A stretch of 64,000 nt of DNA from Desulfitobacterium_A sp034927245 (GTDB taxonomy: Bacteria; Bacillota; Desulfitobacteriia; Desulfitobacteriales; Desulfitobacteriaceae): positions 32,176 to 96,175 of the forward strand of contig NZ_JAYFQK010000010.1 of assembly GCF_034927245.1 (NCBI RefSeq). The letters run 5' to 3'. Below, piece after piece: positions 8,515 through 17,199 of the stretch (position 1 is its first letter; the number at the start of each line of letters is the position of its first letter). Both the position numbers and the translations under genes were made by a program. The notes under the pieces are model-generated. The model was not told the DNA's origin and searched no databases. It worked only from the letters and a program-made list of their open reading frames with translations.

Positions 8515-8849
8515 GCCTGCTGGAAGAACTGAACACCCTCCTCTCGCCGCTTGTCCCCGTTGAGACAGGCGTTTTTTCAAAATCCGCCCCGGACAGATAC
8601 GCTGTGATTACGCCGCTGGCAGATACTTTTGAATTGTATTCCGACGACAGACCGCGACATGAAACACAGGAAGCGCGGCTGTCCCTTTTTGATAAGGGCA
8701 GCTACACAGCTATTAAAAACCAAATTGTCCGCGCTCTGCTGAACGCGGATTTCACCATAACTGACCGCCGGTATATCGGACATGAGGACGATACCGGCTA
8801 TCACCATTACGCCATCGATGTGGCGAAAAACTATGAACTGGAGGAATAA
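8511..8849 (+). CDS. Tail completion (terminator) protein
   Basis: The 112-residue protein lies exactly where phi13/HK97-like phages carry the tail terminator or DUF3168-type protein. It has PVETGVFSKSAPDRYAVITP near the start and EARLSLFDKGSY, typical of that group. It probably caps the tail tube at the head-proximal end. It overlaps the previous gene by ATGA and stops 3 bases before the major tail gene. Confidence 0.75.
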   Translation: MSLLEELNTLLSPLVPVETGVFSKSAPDRYAVITPLADTFELYSDDRPRHETQEARLSLFDKGSYTAIKNQIVRALLNADFTITDRRYIGHEDDTGYHHYAIDVAKNYELEE

Positions 8850-8852
8850 CAA

Positions 8853-9455
8853 ATGGCTACTATCGGGCTTGATAAGCTGTTCTACTCTAAAATCACAGAG
8901 GCAACGGACGGCACCGAAACTTACGGTACTCCCATTTCACTCGCCAAGGCGATGAAAGCGGATTTGTCGGTCGAGCTTGCGGAAGCGACGCTTTACGCGG
9001 ACGACGGACCCGCCGAGGTTGTAAAAGAATTCAAGAGCGGCACTCTCTCGCTGGGCATCGACGATATCGGCGTTACGGCCGCAGAGGACCTGACGGGCGC
9101 AAAGCTTGATGACAATCACGTCGTGGTGTCCGGCAGCGAGGACGGCGGTACTCCCGTCGCTGTAGGCTTCCGTGCAAAAAAGTCAAACGGAAAGTACCGC
9201 TATTTCTGGCTTTACAGAGTTAAATTCGGCATTCCGGCGACCAACCTTACTACCAAGGGCGACAGCATCACCTTCTCCACTCCGACCATCGAAGGTACGG
9301 TCTTCCGCCGTAACAAGCTGGATGGGAACGGCAAACATCCATGGAAAGCCGAAGTGAATGAGGACGATACGAGCGTTCCGGCTTCCGTTATCACCGGCTG
9401 GTACACACAGGTCTACGAGCCTGTGTTCACAGCGCAGACCGGAGGTGAAGCCTAA
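8853..9455 (+). CDS. Major tail tube protein, phi13 family
   Basis: The 200-residue protein matches the phi13-type major tail protein: MATIGLDKLFYSKIT at the start, SLAKAMKADLSVELAEATLYADD, GTLSLGIDDIG, and GYRAKK-like FRAKKSNGKYRYFWLYRVKF. It polymerises into the tail tube of non-contractile phages. The stop overlaps the start of the tail chaperone gene by one base. Confidence 0.92.
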   Translation: MATIGLDKLFYSKITEATDGTETYGTPISLAKAMKADLSVELAEATLYADDGPAEVVKEFKSGTLSLGIDDIGVTAAEDLTGAKLDDNHVVVSGSEDGGTPVAVGFRAKKSNGKYRYFWLYRVKFGIPATNLTTKGDSITFSTPTIEGTVFRRNKLDGNGKHPWKAEVNEDDTSVPASVITGWYTQVYEPVFTAQTGGEA

Positions 9456-9841
9456 TGGCTGACGAAAGAAGCACGAAAATTACCATCGGCGGCGCGGAGT
9501 ATGAGATGCTCCTCACCACAAAAGCGACGAAAGAAATCGCCGGGCGCTACGGCGGGCTTTCCAATCTCGGCGAAAAGCTGATGAAAAGCGAGAATTTCGA
9601 GATGGCTCTCGATGAAATCGTATGGCTCATCACGCTGCTCGCCAATCAGTCGGTACTGGTACACAATCTGCAAAATCCTGCAAAAAAGCGCGAGCTGCTC
9701 ACGGAGGAAGCGGTCGAACTGCTCACTTCGCCCTTTGAGCTTTCGGATTACAAAAATGCCATCATGGACGCGATGTATAAAGGCACGAAGCGCCATGTGG
9801 AAAGCGAGGACGAACCCTCAAAAAACGCTCAGGTCGGGTAA
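9455..9841 (+). CDS. Tail assembly chaperone, short form (gpG-like)
   Basis: This 128-residue protein is the product read without frameshifting. It has a small N-terminal strand region and helical ALDEIVWLITLLANQSV and LLTSPFELSDYKNAIMDAM. Its position between the tail tube and tape measure genes is that of lambda gpG. Near codon 122 it contains the slippery heptamer A AAA AAC (9820-9826) in the correct phase, so a fraction of ribosomes should make the longer gpGT form. Both forms coat the tape measure protein during tail assembly. Confidence 0.9.
   Translation: MADERSTKITIGGAEYEMLLTTKATKEIAGRYGGLSNLGEKLMKSENFEMALDEIVWLITLLANQSVLVHNLQNPAKKRELLTEEAVELLTSPFELSDYKNAIMDAMYKGTKRHVESEDEPSKNAQVG
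9820..9826 (+). other. -1 programmed frameshift site A AAA AAC
   Basis: The heptamer has the X XXY YYZ form in the zero frame of the chaperone gene (codons TCA AAA AAC). Slippage by -1 bypasses TAA 9839-9841 and opens a frame to 10029. I did not identify a clear downstream stimulator. Confidence 0.88.
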
Positions 9842-10029
9842 GCGATGAAGAGTTGTTTGCCCGACTGATTTTTTATGGAACGACCCTGCTCGGTCGGGCG
9901 GAGTCTGAAGTATGGCTGATGCCGATCGGACACCTGCTCGACCAGTGGGAGGTATACAAGCAGTTTAACGGTTTGTCAAAGCCGAAACGCGAGTGTTACA
10001 TCGACGAAATCATACCAAGCGGCGTATAA
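9826..10029 (+). CDS. Tail assembly chaperone T-extension (reached by -1 frameshift)
   Basis: After slippage the frame reads 67 codons to TAA 10027-10029, including ARLIFYGTTLLGRAE and a conserved-looking IGHLLDQWEVYKQFNG. The fusion would be about 191 residues. The segment has no good independent start and is closely coupled to the upstream gene, as for lambda gpT and its phi13-like equivalents. The extension recruits the tail tube protein in lambda. Confidence 0.85.
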   Translation, partial: RSGRVSDEELFARLIFYGTTLLGRAESEVWLMPIGHLLDQWEVYKQFNGLSKPKRECYIDEIIPSGV

Positions 10030-10031
10030 CG

Positions 10032-10073
10032 TATATTTGTACGAACAAATTGTTATTTGTTCGTACAAATATA
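10032..10073. promoter_or_regulatory. 42-bp perfect palindrome, probable operator
   Basis: Arms TATATTTGTACGAACAAAT (10032-10050) and its exact complement (10055-10073) flank TGTT. Each arm itself contains a smaller dyad, ATTTGT-ACGA-ACAAAT and ATTTGT-TCGT-ACAAAT, so it reads as two side-by-side operators. It touches the -35 box of the promoter at 10074. Autoregulation by the downstream antitoxin-like protein is inferred. Confidence 0.75.
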
Positions 10074-10102
10074 TTGACAAATGTGCTTTATCGTGATACA
10101 TT
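10074..10102 (+). promoter_or_regulatory. Strong sigma-70 type promoter of the inserted cassette
   Basis: TTGACA (10074-10079), a 17-base spacer and TACATT (10097-10102) give a near-ideal vegetative promoter inside a phage structural operon. It directly abuts the palindrome and lies 20 bases before the start codon at 10123. Confidence 0.8.
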
Positions 10103-10122
10103 TATTTCACGAGGTGATTGCG

Positions 10123-10569
10123 ATGAATATTAACATTGAAACTTTGCTTCCACTCGAGAAGCTCCAACAGACGCCAGACGAGATTTTAAAAGTGGTGGAT
10201 AAGTACGGACAGGTTGTGCTGCTCAAAGACAACGCCCCTTTGTATGTTATCATGCAGGCTCAATTGGCCGTTGAGACTGAGAAGCCGAAAGCGGATGATC
10301 TCAAGGAGAATCCCATTTCAAATCCGATTACTCCAACCACAACGTCGCTCACCCTGCAGGAAGCGATGCGTATTGTTTTGAGCGAAGCCGAGGGGCACCA
10401 AATGCATGCGTCAGAACTTGCTGATGCCGTTTATGAGCGTGGATTGTATGTCCAAAAAAATGGTGAAAAAGCGAAATACAATCAGATGCGTGCAAGGTGT
10501 GGTCACTATCCTGAAATGTTCGAGGCTATGAAAGGCAATTTTATTCGCTTGCGTACCGAAAAAAATTAA
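10123..10569 (+). CDS. Phd/YefM-like N-terminus fused to a HARE-HTH-like domain
   Basis: In this 148-residue protein, residues 1-45 (LEKLQQTPDEILKVVDKYGQVVLLKDNAPLYVIM) have the spacing of a Phd/YefM antitoxin DNA-binding domain. A Pro/Thr-rich linker (about 55-80) follows. Residues 83-146 (LQEAMRIVLSEAEGHQMHASELADAVYERGLY...GNFIRL) match the HARE-HTH winged-helix pattern, a domain linked in the literature to DNA-modification and restriction contexts. ATG 10123 follows GAGGTG. Its own promoter, operator-like palindrome and terminator mark it as a moron not needed for virion assembly. Domain calls are by eye. Confidence 0.65.
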   Translation: MNINIETLLPLEKLQQTPDEILKVVDKYGQVVLLKDNAPLYVIMQAQLAVETEKPKADDLKENPISNPITPTTTSLTLQEAMRIVLSEAEGHQMHASELADAVYERGLYVQKNGEKAKYNQMRARCGHYPEMFEAMKGNFIRLRTEKN

Positions 10570-10585
10570 GGAGGTAAACAGCTAT

Positions 10586-10795
10586 ATGGCGACCTATAAA
10601 GAAATCCAAGATTTTATTCAGAAAAAATATGGGTACTGTGTAAAGACCTGCTGGATAGCTCACATGAAAGAGGTTTGCGGATTGCCTGTGAAAATGGCGA
10701 ATAACCGCTATTCGCCAGATAGCCGTACTCACCCGTGCCCGGTGGAAAAGCAAGCAGCTATCCGTAAAGCGTTTGAGTATTTTCATATGATATAA
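10586..10795 (+). CDS. Small conserved protein, partner of the HARE-HTH gene
   Basis: The 69-residue basic protein has KKYGYCVKTCWIAHMKEVCGLP and a C-terminal NRYSPDSRTHPCPVEKQAAI segment. It resembles short proteins found in Firmicutes mobile and restriction-type loci, but I cannot assign a function. It starts 16 bases after the previous stop behind AAGGAGG, so it is cotranscribed. The three cysteines (around 18, 22 and 32) do not make an obvious zinc site. It could be an effector, toxin or cofactor of the upstream regulator. Confidence 0.7.
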   Translation: MATYKEIQDFIQKKYGYCVKTCWIAHMKEVCGLPVKMANNRYSPDSRTHPCPVEKQAAIRKAFEYFHMI

Positions 10796-10817
10796 CCTAA
10801 TATTTGCCCATTTTACT

Positions 10818-10842
10818 GGCACTCCGAAAGGGGTGCCTTTTT
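10818..10842 (+). terminator. Rho-independent terminator of the cassette
   Basis: GGCACTCC (10818-10825), GAAA loop, GGGGTGCC (10830-10837) and TTTTT make a compact terminator. It closes the promoter-to-terminator unit of the two inserted genes before the tape measure gene. Confidence 0.85.
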
Positions 10843-10870
10843 CATGCCCTTTTTGAGGAGGTGAGACGGC

Positions 10871-13150
10871 ATGGCGGACAATTTCGGCTTAAAAATCGGC
10901 GTTGAGGGCGAAAAAGAGTTTAAAAAGGCGCTCTCCGACATCAACCAGTCGTTCAAGGTTCTCGGCAGTGAAATGAAGCTGGTCGAATCGTCCTTTGACA
11001 AAAACGAAACCAGTGTCGAGTCGCTCACCTCCAAAAATGAGGTACTCACAAAACAGATCAACGCACAGAAAGATAAAATTGAAACGCTTCGCAAGGCGCT
11101 GGAAAACGCTTCAGACTCCTTCGGTGAAAATGACCGCCGCACCCAGCAGTGGGCGGTGCAACTGAATAACGCGCAGGCGGAACTCAACGGCATGGAGCGC
11201 GAACTGAAGGACAACGAAAAGGCTCTGGACAATGTGGCTGACAATTTTGACGATGCCGAGAAGCAAGCCGACCAATTCGGAGACGAGCTTAAAAAAACGG
11301 GCAAGGAAGCCGATTCCTCCGGCGGCAAGTTTGAAAAGCTCGGTTCAGTAGTCAAGGGTATCGGCGCGGCTATGGGTGTGGCTTTCGCCGCTGTCGGCAC
11401 CGCCGCAATCAGCGCGGGCAAAGCTCTCGTGGATATGACCGTGGAAGCCGCCGCATACGCGGATGAAATGCTGACACAGTCCACCGTGACAGGTATGTCG
11501 GTTGAGAGTCTGCAGGCGTACAGTTATGCCGCCGATCTGGTGGATGTGTCGCTTGACACGCTGACTGGCTCTATGGCGAAGAACGTCAAGTCGATGTCGA
11601 GCGCGGCAGACGGTTCCGCAAAATATGCCGACGCGTACGCACGGCTTGGCGTATCGGTTACCGATGCCAACGGCAATCTCCGAGACAGTGAGGACGTTTA
11701 CTGGGAGGTCATCGACGCACTTGGCGGAGTCTCCAACGAAACGGAGCGTGACGCGCTCGCCATGCAGTTGTTCGGAAAATCGGCGCAGGACTTGAATCCG
11801 CTCATTGCCCAAGGCAGCGAAGGCATTGCCGCGCTGACAGAAGAAGCAAAACGCATGGGCGCTGTTCTCAGTGAGGAGAGCATCGAAAAACTCGGTGCCT
11901 TCGATGATTCCGTTCAGCGGCTGAAGCAAGGCTCGGAAGCCGCCAAGCGCGTGATGGGTACTGTTCTTCTTCCGCAGCTTCAGACGCTTGCGGATGAGGG
12001 AACCACACTGCTCGGCGATTTCACATCCGGATTGGTGGACGCCGGGGACGACTTCGGCAAAATCAGCGAGGTTATTGGCAACACGGTCGGCGGGCTTGCC
12101 GACATGATCATGGAGCATTTACCGAAAATCATACAGGTCGGCATGGACATCGTCATGGCTATCGTGAACGCGATTGTTGAAAATCTGCCTACCATCGTGG
12201 AGTGTGCGTCCTCTATCGTCATGACTCTGCTCGAAGGCTTGATTGAAGCTCTGCCTGCCATTACGGAAGGCGCTCTGCAGCTTGTTCTTACACTGGTTCA
12301 AGGCATCATCGACAATCTACCCGCCATCATTGAAGCCGCTATTCAGATGATCGTGACTCTGGCATTGGGCATTGCGGATGCTCTGCCGGAACTGATTCCA
12401 TCCATCGTCGAGGCAATCCTCCTGATTGTTCAAGTGCTGCTCGACAATATGGACAAAATCCTCGAAGCCGCCTTTGCCATTATAAAAGGGCTGGCGGAGG
12501 GGCTTTTAAACGCGCTGCCTGAACTGATAGACGCACTGCCAGAAATCATAACGACCATTATTGATTTCATCACGGACAACCTTCCTGAAATCATTGAAAT
12601 GGGCATCGAACTTACCGTTCAGCTTGCAGTCGGGCTTGTTAAAGCGATACCGCAGCTTGTAGCAAAACTGCCGGAAATTATCGCGGCCATTGTGACCGGC
12701 CTCGGAAAAGCGGTAGGCGCTGTGTTTGAAATCGGAAAGAACATCGTGACGGGTCTGTGGGAAGGCATTAAATCCCTCGGCTCCTGGATCAGCGAAAAGG
12801 TATCCGATTTCTTCTCCGGTATTGTTGACGGCGCAAAAAGCCTGTTGGGAATCAACTCACCATCAAAGGTGTTTGCCGGAATCGGCGAAAACATGGGTCT
12901 TGGTATCGGCGAGGGCTTCACCGATGCCATGAAGGGCGTTGAAAAAGACATTACAAACGCAATCCCCACCGACTTTGACCTTGATATGAATACCGGCATC
13001 CAAAAAGTGATGAACGACACCTCGCTCGATGTAAAGAAAACCGTGGAGCATACGGGCGTTATCCGGGTGGAGGGTGTCAATTCCGCCGGTGAAATGACCT
13101 CGGTTGTGGACATCATCATCGACCGGCTCAGACAGGAGGTGCGCGTATGA
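10871..13150 (+). CDS. Tail tape measure protein
   Basis: The 759-residue protein has a coiled-coil region (about 20-150, with repeated Glu, Lys, Asn and Gln). A hydrophobic segment follows near 165-195. A long stretch (about 410-640) is built of imperfect repeats of the type NLPxIIExxIxMVxTLxxGL, alternating amphipathic and hydrophobic helices. The C-terminus contains SKVFAGIGENMGLGIGEGF, typical of phi13-like tape measures. It sets tail length and may help DNA ejection through the membrane. ATG 10871 follows GAGGAGGTGAG. It ends in an overlap with the next gene. Confidence 0.93.
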   Translation: MADNFGLKIGVEGEKEFKKALSDINQSFKVLGSEMKLVESSFDKNETSVESLTSKNEVLTKQINAQKDKIETLRKALENASDSFGENDRRTQQWAVQLNNAQAELNGMERELKDNEKALDNVADNFDDAEKQADQFGDELKKTGKEADSSGGKFEKLGSVVKGIGAAMGVAFAAVGTAAISAGKALVDMTVEAAAYADEMLTQSTVTGMSVESLQAYSYAADLVDVSLDTLTGSMAKNVKSMSSAADGSAKYADAYARLGVSVTDANGNLRDSEDVYWEVIDALGGVSNETERDALAMQLFGKSAQDLNPLIAQGSEGIAALTEEAKRMGAVLSEESIEKLGAFDDSVQRLKQGSEAAKRVMGTVLLPQLQTLADEGTTLLGDFTSGLVDAGDDFGKISEVIGNTVGGLADMIMEHLPKIIQVGMDIVMAIVNAIVENLPTIVECASSIVMTLLEGLIEALPAITEGALQLVLTLVQGIIDNLPAIIEAAIQMIVTLALGIADALPELIPSIVEAILLIVQVLLDNMDKILEAAFAIIKGLAEGLLNALPELIDALPEIITTIIDFITDNLPEIIEMGIELTVQLAVGLVKAIPQLVAKLPEIIAAIVTGLGKAVGAVFEIGKNIVTGLWEGIKSLGSWISEKVSDFFSGIVDGAKSLLGINSPSKVFAGIGENMGLGIGEGFTDAMKGVEKDITNAIPTDFDLDMNTGIQKVMNDTSLDVKKTVEHTGVIRVEGVNSAGEMTSVVDIIIDRLRQEVRV

Positions 13151-13494
13151 GTTATCTCAAAAATGCAGAGACAAGTGAAATCATTACGCGCTTTGTCAGC
13201 TTCCGAAAAACACAGGAGGTCATCCGCACGGTGCAGACAGCCCTTGACGGGACGGAGTATCTGACCCGTTTCGGTTCGCCGACCGTGCATTATGAGCTGG
13301 CGCTCTATGTTAATGAAGCCGGGAAAACCGTGCTGATGGCAGCCGAGGACAGCGTTCCGCTGCTTGAATGCTCTGTAAAACAGGGCGTTTTCACCGGAAG
13401 AATTGTTGAACTCGGTGACTTTGATTATCAGGCAGCAGGCTGGTATAAGGTCACAGCCACCCTTGCGGCGGTAAGCGAGGTGAGCGACCCATGA
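13147..13494 (+). CDS. Small tail protein, distal-tail region
   Basis: The 115-residue, beta-rich protein begins ISLYLKNA-like SYLKNAETSEIITRF and has no strong motif. Its position after the tape measure and four-base overlaps with both neighbours suggest a tail tip component, perhaps equivalent to a small distal tail protein. The assignment rests on position only. Confidence 0.6.
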   Translation: MSYLKNAETSEIITRFVSFRKTQEVIRTVQTALDGTEYLTRFGSPTVHYELALYVNEAGKTVLMAAEDSVPLLECSVKQGVFTGRIVELGDFDYQAAGWYKVTATLAAVSEVSDP

Positions 13495-14894
13495 GAAGCA
13501 TACCAACGGCGCTGAAAGAAAAACTTGTAAACCGTTTCAAGGTGGAAAACACGGACAGCTTAGCAAAGCTCCGTGTGGTAGCCACACAGACCTCCGTAAA
13601 CTCGCTGCTTTCCGAGCCGATTCACGAAGATATTGCTCCCGCGTTCGGCGATGTGGCTGTGCGCCAGACCGCCGGTGAATCCGATTTATCTTTGGCGTAT
13701 GCCATCTGTTTGGACGATGGTATTGCCAAAGTATATAAACGGAAGTTTCCGGCGGGCTTGGAGTATCCGTGGGAGTACCAGTGGACGCTCGGAGCGGCGA
13801 CCGATGTGGCGATTGAATTTAACGGCGTGTGGATAATGAACGCCGAAAAGGAATGGTATTACCTACAAACCGAGGAATACCCTTATGTTTTTTATGTGTG
13901 GAACGGCAATCTATATGTTCAGGTCTGGCGCGACAGCGATAATGCCTCTCTGCTTGCCACCGGCGTTTCCCAGATATCTGCCTGCAAGGGCTGGCAGTCC
14001 AGCGTTGAACAGGACCTCGACCAGGGCTTAATCATCGGCTACCTCAAAAGCGGTTCGGTATTTTACCGGGCGCTGTGCTGTCAGGAGAACGGCTCTTATG
14101 TCTGGGAAGCGGAGCATGAGGTGTCCACGCTTGGCACGGGCAACACGACGCTGTCGGTTATCCGTACCAACGATTTCCGTATCGGATTCCTGACACAGAA
14201 TAACGGCCGGATGCTGCTGTCACTGACGCACCGCAATTATGCCGGAATGAGCGTCCGGCCGGAAACAGTCCATATCAACGCTTCCAATGTGAAGATGTGG
14301 ATTTCCGATATAACCGAACTGGACACGCTGAACACTGAATACGCTTCCGGCAATACTGCCTATCCCTATGTTCTGCTGGACGAGCCGGACACCGAAGAAA
14401 TCTCCGTGGCTTCTGTCGAGAAGTTGAACCGCGAGACGGGTTTCGTTTGTTACGGCTTCAAGCTTCACCTCACAAAGCCTTTATACGGAGATATCGATGC
14501 GGGATTCCCAGTGAAATGCACCCTCTCCGTTTCAGGGGTGACCGTTATCTCCGCTTCCTATGACAGCGAGGAACAGGCGCTTGTCCTTTATACGAACGCC
14601 GATATACGCAGGACGGTAGCGGTAACCATTACAATGCCGGAATACCGTTCTCTCTGGTATTACAAACTTGGGACGCAAAGATGGTTTATACCCGCTCTGA
14701 GCGCTGTCGCCGCCGCAGAAACCATGGACTACTTCACTTTTGAAAACGAAACGGCGGGCATATCCATAGTTTCAACGCAGGCATGGATTGACGAGGCGGT
14801 ATTTATCCAGTGTTTCCAGCCCACACATACGGCGGTCATTGAGGTTGTGTCCGCGTCTGTGAGCCTGCAGCCTGTTTCCACATTACCGATTTAG
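13491..14894 (+). CDS. Phage tail tip / minor structural protein
   Basis: The 467-residue protein is beta-rich with many Trp and Tyr residues and no transmembrane segment. The first half (about 60-290) has repeated blade-like patterns (VWNGNLYVQVWRDSD, GLIIGYLKSGSVFYRALC, FRIGFLTQNNGRMLLSL), suggesting a beta-propeller-like receptor or baseplate protein. It lies between the tape measure and fibre genes. No family name can be given with confidence. Confidence 0.7.
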   Translation: MRSIPTALKEKLVNRFKVENTDSLAKLRVVATQTSVNSLLSEPIHEDIAPAFGDVAVRQTAGESDLSLAYAICLDDGIAKVYKRKFPAGLEYPWEYQWTLGAATDVAIEFNGVWIMNAEKEWYYLQTEEYPYVFYVWNGNLYVQVWRDSDNASLLATGVSQISACKGWQSSVEQDLDQGLIIGYLKSGSVFYRALCCQENGSYVWEAEHEVSTLGTGNTTLSVIRTNDFRIGFLTQNNGRMLLSLTHRNYAGMSVRPETVHINASNVKMWISDITELDTLNTEYASGNTAYPYVLLDEPDTEEISVASVEKLNRETGFVCYGFKLHLTKPLYGDIDAGFPVKCTLSVSGVTVISASYDSEEQALVLYTNADIRRTVAVTITMPEYRSLWYYKLGTQRWFIPALSAVAAAETMDYFTFENETAGISIVSTQAWIDEAVFIQCFQPTHTAVIEVVSASVSLQPVSTLPI

Positions 14895-14906
14895 GAGGTT
14901 TTCAAA

Positions 14907-17195
14907 ATGAACATACAAGAACGAGCCGTTCTTCACAACCGTTTTGACGTCAAAGTGGTCGACGCCGCAAGCGGCAAGGTCAAGCAGACGGCGGTCGGCT
15001 TCAACGTCATTACAAACTACTATTTTAACAGCAGGCTGACCGCTTCTCCACTTAGTAAAACGGCAGACCTGTTCAGATATATCGCGGTCGGCACGGGAAC
15101 GGGGACACCCGCCGTCACGGATACCGCTCTTTTCACGCATCTGACGCGCAAAGCCGTGACTACATTGGAGACGGTTTACGAATACCCCACATCGCATACG
15201 ACCAAGCAGATCAAGCTGGAAGCGACCGAGTGCAACGGCTCCACCATTACCGAGGTGGCTCTCGAAGGGTATTACAGCGGCACCTTTTCAAGCTACTATT
15301 ACATCATGTCCCATGCCATGCTTCAGGACTCCGAAGGAAACCAGATCGCCATTGCCAAGACCGATACGGACGTGGTGTATATTACGGCGACCTTCTACGC
15401 TACCTGCACCCCGTCCGGCTTTGGCTCGAACGGCGTATATCCCACGGCAGATAAAAATTATCTGTTTAAGTGGCTGCTTACCGGTGATACGGACGGGTAT
15501 GTTCGTTTTTCCCGCTTCCCAGTGGACTACGCTTCGGATATGAACCTGAAATATTCCGGCAGCAAAAGCTATTCCTTCAGCGGCGGCACCGGCAATACCA
15601 CCACCTATCAGTACGATCTGCCTGTCACCACGTTCCTTGACAGCGAGTGCAACAATCGGCTGGTCAAGCACCTCGGCGTCGCCGGGGTCGGGGCGTTTAC
15701 CTTCCCGAACCACGACGTTTTTCCGCCCTATGCGGTCGACCATCTCGTCATCGGCGAGGGCGACGGCATTACCACCGAGTTCAGTCTGAAATGCCCGCTG
15801 ATTCAGTCCGGTACCGTCCGTATTTTTGTAAACGATACGGAAATGACAGAAAACACGGACTACACCGTGGACATTGAAAATAACTGCGGCGACTGGTATG
15901 AAAATTACCATACGGCGGCGATGACCTGCAAAAGCACCGGAGTCTCCTTCGGCGACCTTGCGTCAAAGACTCCAAGCAGCAGTTATTCTTACCGCGACCC
16001 GCTTGCCTGGTGGAACTGCTACGACACGACGTTATACCCATCCTCCTGCACGGTGAGCGATGTGAATCCGATTAAAATAGACTTCGGCTCGGCAAAGTCC
16101 TGCAATACACTGAAGATTGATATTCTGACCGTCCCGACAGCAAGGCTCGATACACTCCGAATACAGTATTCAAACAACGAAACCGACTGGACGGATGTAT
16201 CAGGGCTTTCAAGGTCAAGTCAGGTCTGGAAATTCACGGAGGTTTCGGCGCGGTACTGGAGGGCGTTTTTGAGCGGCGAAGGCAACGCCACCGTGGTGGT
16301 CACATCAAGTGGCATGACAGGCTCGCCGATCACCCTTTCCGTGCCTGTGGCCTCGTTGGACACGGCGAGCGTTGTGGCGGGCAAGATAAAAGCCGCTCTT
16401 GAAAGCAATGAATACATTTCAGCCTTATATGATGCGTCGGTTTCGGATGCAAATGTTGTTTTAACCGCAAAAACGCCGGTTGCCAATGTCTCAAACTTGA
16501 ATATTGCGCTGTCAAACGGGACTTGCGCGGGCTTGATCACCGTTTCAACCTCGACCAATACGACTGCCGGAGTAGCCGCCGTAAAGCAGCAGGAAAACAT
16601 CTATGTGACCGGAACCGTCGGGACAGCGGGAAACGCGACGGTCGTGGTTACGGCTGCCGGAATGGCGAACTCGCCGATTACCGTTTCCGTGCCGGTTGCA
16701 AGCGGCGACTCGGCGACGACCGTCGCGACAAAGGTAAACGCCGCTCTCGCGCTCAATTCCGACATCACCGACTTCTTCACAATCAGCGCGGATAACGGCA
16801 GATATGTACGGCTGACCGCGAAAACGGCGGCGGACAATGACGCCACGCTCAACATCAGCATCGCTAACGGTACTTGCACCGGCTTAACTGCTATAGCGAC
16901 CTCCACAGTGGACGCCACGGGCAATGCGGGAACAAAACAGGTGGAGACCTTAACCGTGGCGGGCAGCATCAGCTATAGTTGGACATACAGCTTATACTAT
17001 CAGAGCTTTCCGACAAGAGACGGTCAGAGCTTCGGCTCTACCTTCTTTTTGGGTAAGACCGTGCCGGGGCTAAAGTTCACAACACCGCCTGCCGACGGCG
17101 CGGCGATTACTGCCAGCTTTGCGCTTGAATATCCGTTCAAGACCGAGAATAATCTGTTGCGCTTCACCTACTCGGTGCAACTGCAACGGGGGTGA
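14907..17195 (+). CDS. Tail fibre-like protein with discoidin-like and tandem repeat domains
   Basis: The 762-residue virion protein has three parts. Residues 1-320 are a fibre N-terminus with RYIAVGTGTGTPAVTDTALFTHLTRKAV. Residues about 330-455 resemble an F5/8 type C (discoidin) fold (PIKIDFGSAKSCNTLKIDI, RIQYSNNETDWTDV, ARYWRAFLSG). Two tandem copies of a roughly 115-residue Thr/Ala/Val-rich unit follow (about 457-570 and 572-685), each opening with GNATVVVT.AGM and containing SPIT.SVPVAS. A short C-terminal strand region closes it. Cell-surface carbohydrate binding is inferred. It follows a clear AGGAGGTT site. Confidence 0.78.
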   Translation: MNIQERAVLHNRFDVKVVDAASGKVKQTAVGFNVITNYYFNSRLTASPLSKTADLFRYIAVGTGTGTPAVTDTALFTHLTRKAVTTLETVYEYPTSHTTKQIKLEATECNGSTITEVALEGYYSGTFSSYYYIMSHAMLQDSEGNQIAIAKTDTDVVYITATFYATCTPSGFGSNGVYPTADKNYLFKWLLTGDTDGYVRFSRFPVDYASDMNLKYSGSKSYSFSGGTGNTTTYQYDLPVTTFLDSECNNRLVKHLGVAGVGAFTFPNHDVFPPYAVDHLVIGEGDGITTEFSLKCPLIQSGTVRIFVNDTEMTENTDYTVDIENNCGDWYENYHTAAMTCKSTGVSFGDLASKTPSSSYSYRDPLAWWNCYDTTLYPSSCTVSDVNPIKIDFGSAKSCNTLKIDILTVPTARLDTLRIQYSNNETDWTDVSGLSRSSQVWKFTEVSARYWRAFLSGEGNATVVVTSSGMTGSPITLSVPVASLDTASVVAGKIKAALESNEYISALYDASVSDANVVLTAKTPVANVSNLNIALSNGTCAGLITVSTSTNTTAGVAAVKQQENIYVTGTVGTAGNATVVVTAAGMANSPITVSVPVASGDSATTVATKVNAALALNSDITDFFTISADNGRYVRLTAKTAADNDATLNISIANGTCTGLTAIATSTVDATGNAGTKQVETLTVAGSISYSWTYSLYYQSFPTRDGQSFGSTFFLGKTVPGLKFTTPPADGAAITASFALEYPFKTENNLLRFTYSVQLQRG

Positions 17196-17199
17196 CGCC

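Noticed and set aside
10032..10073. LexA/DinR box in the palindrome
   Set aside because: GAAC and GTTC occur, but not as GAAC-N4-GTTC. The spacing is wrong for the Bacillus-type LexA site.
10055..10102. Palindrome as a terminator of the tail chaperone transcript
   Set aside because: The stem is A+T rich, no T-run follows and it directly abuts a strong -35 box, so an operator is more likely.
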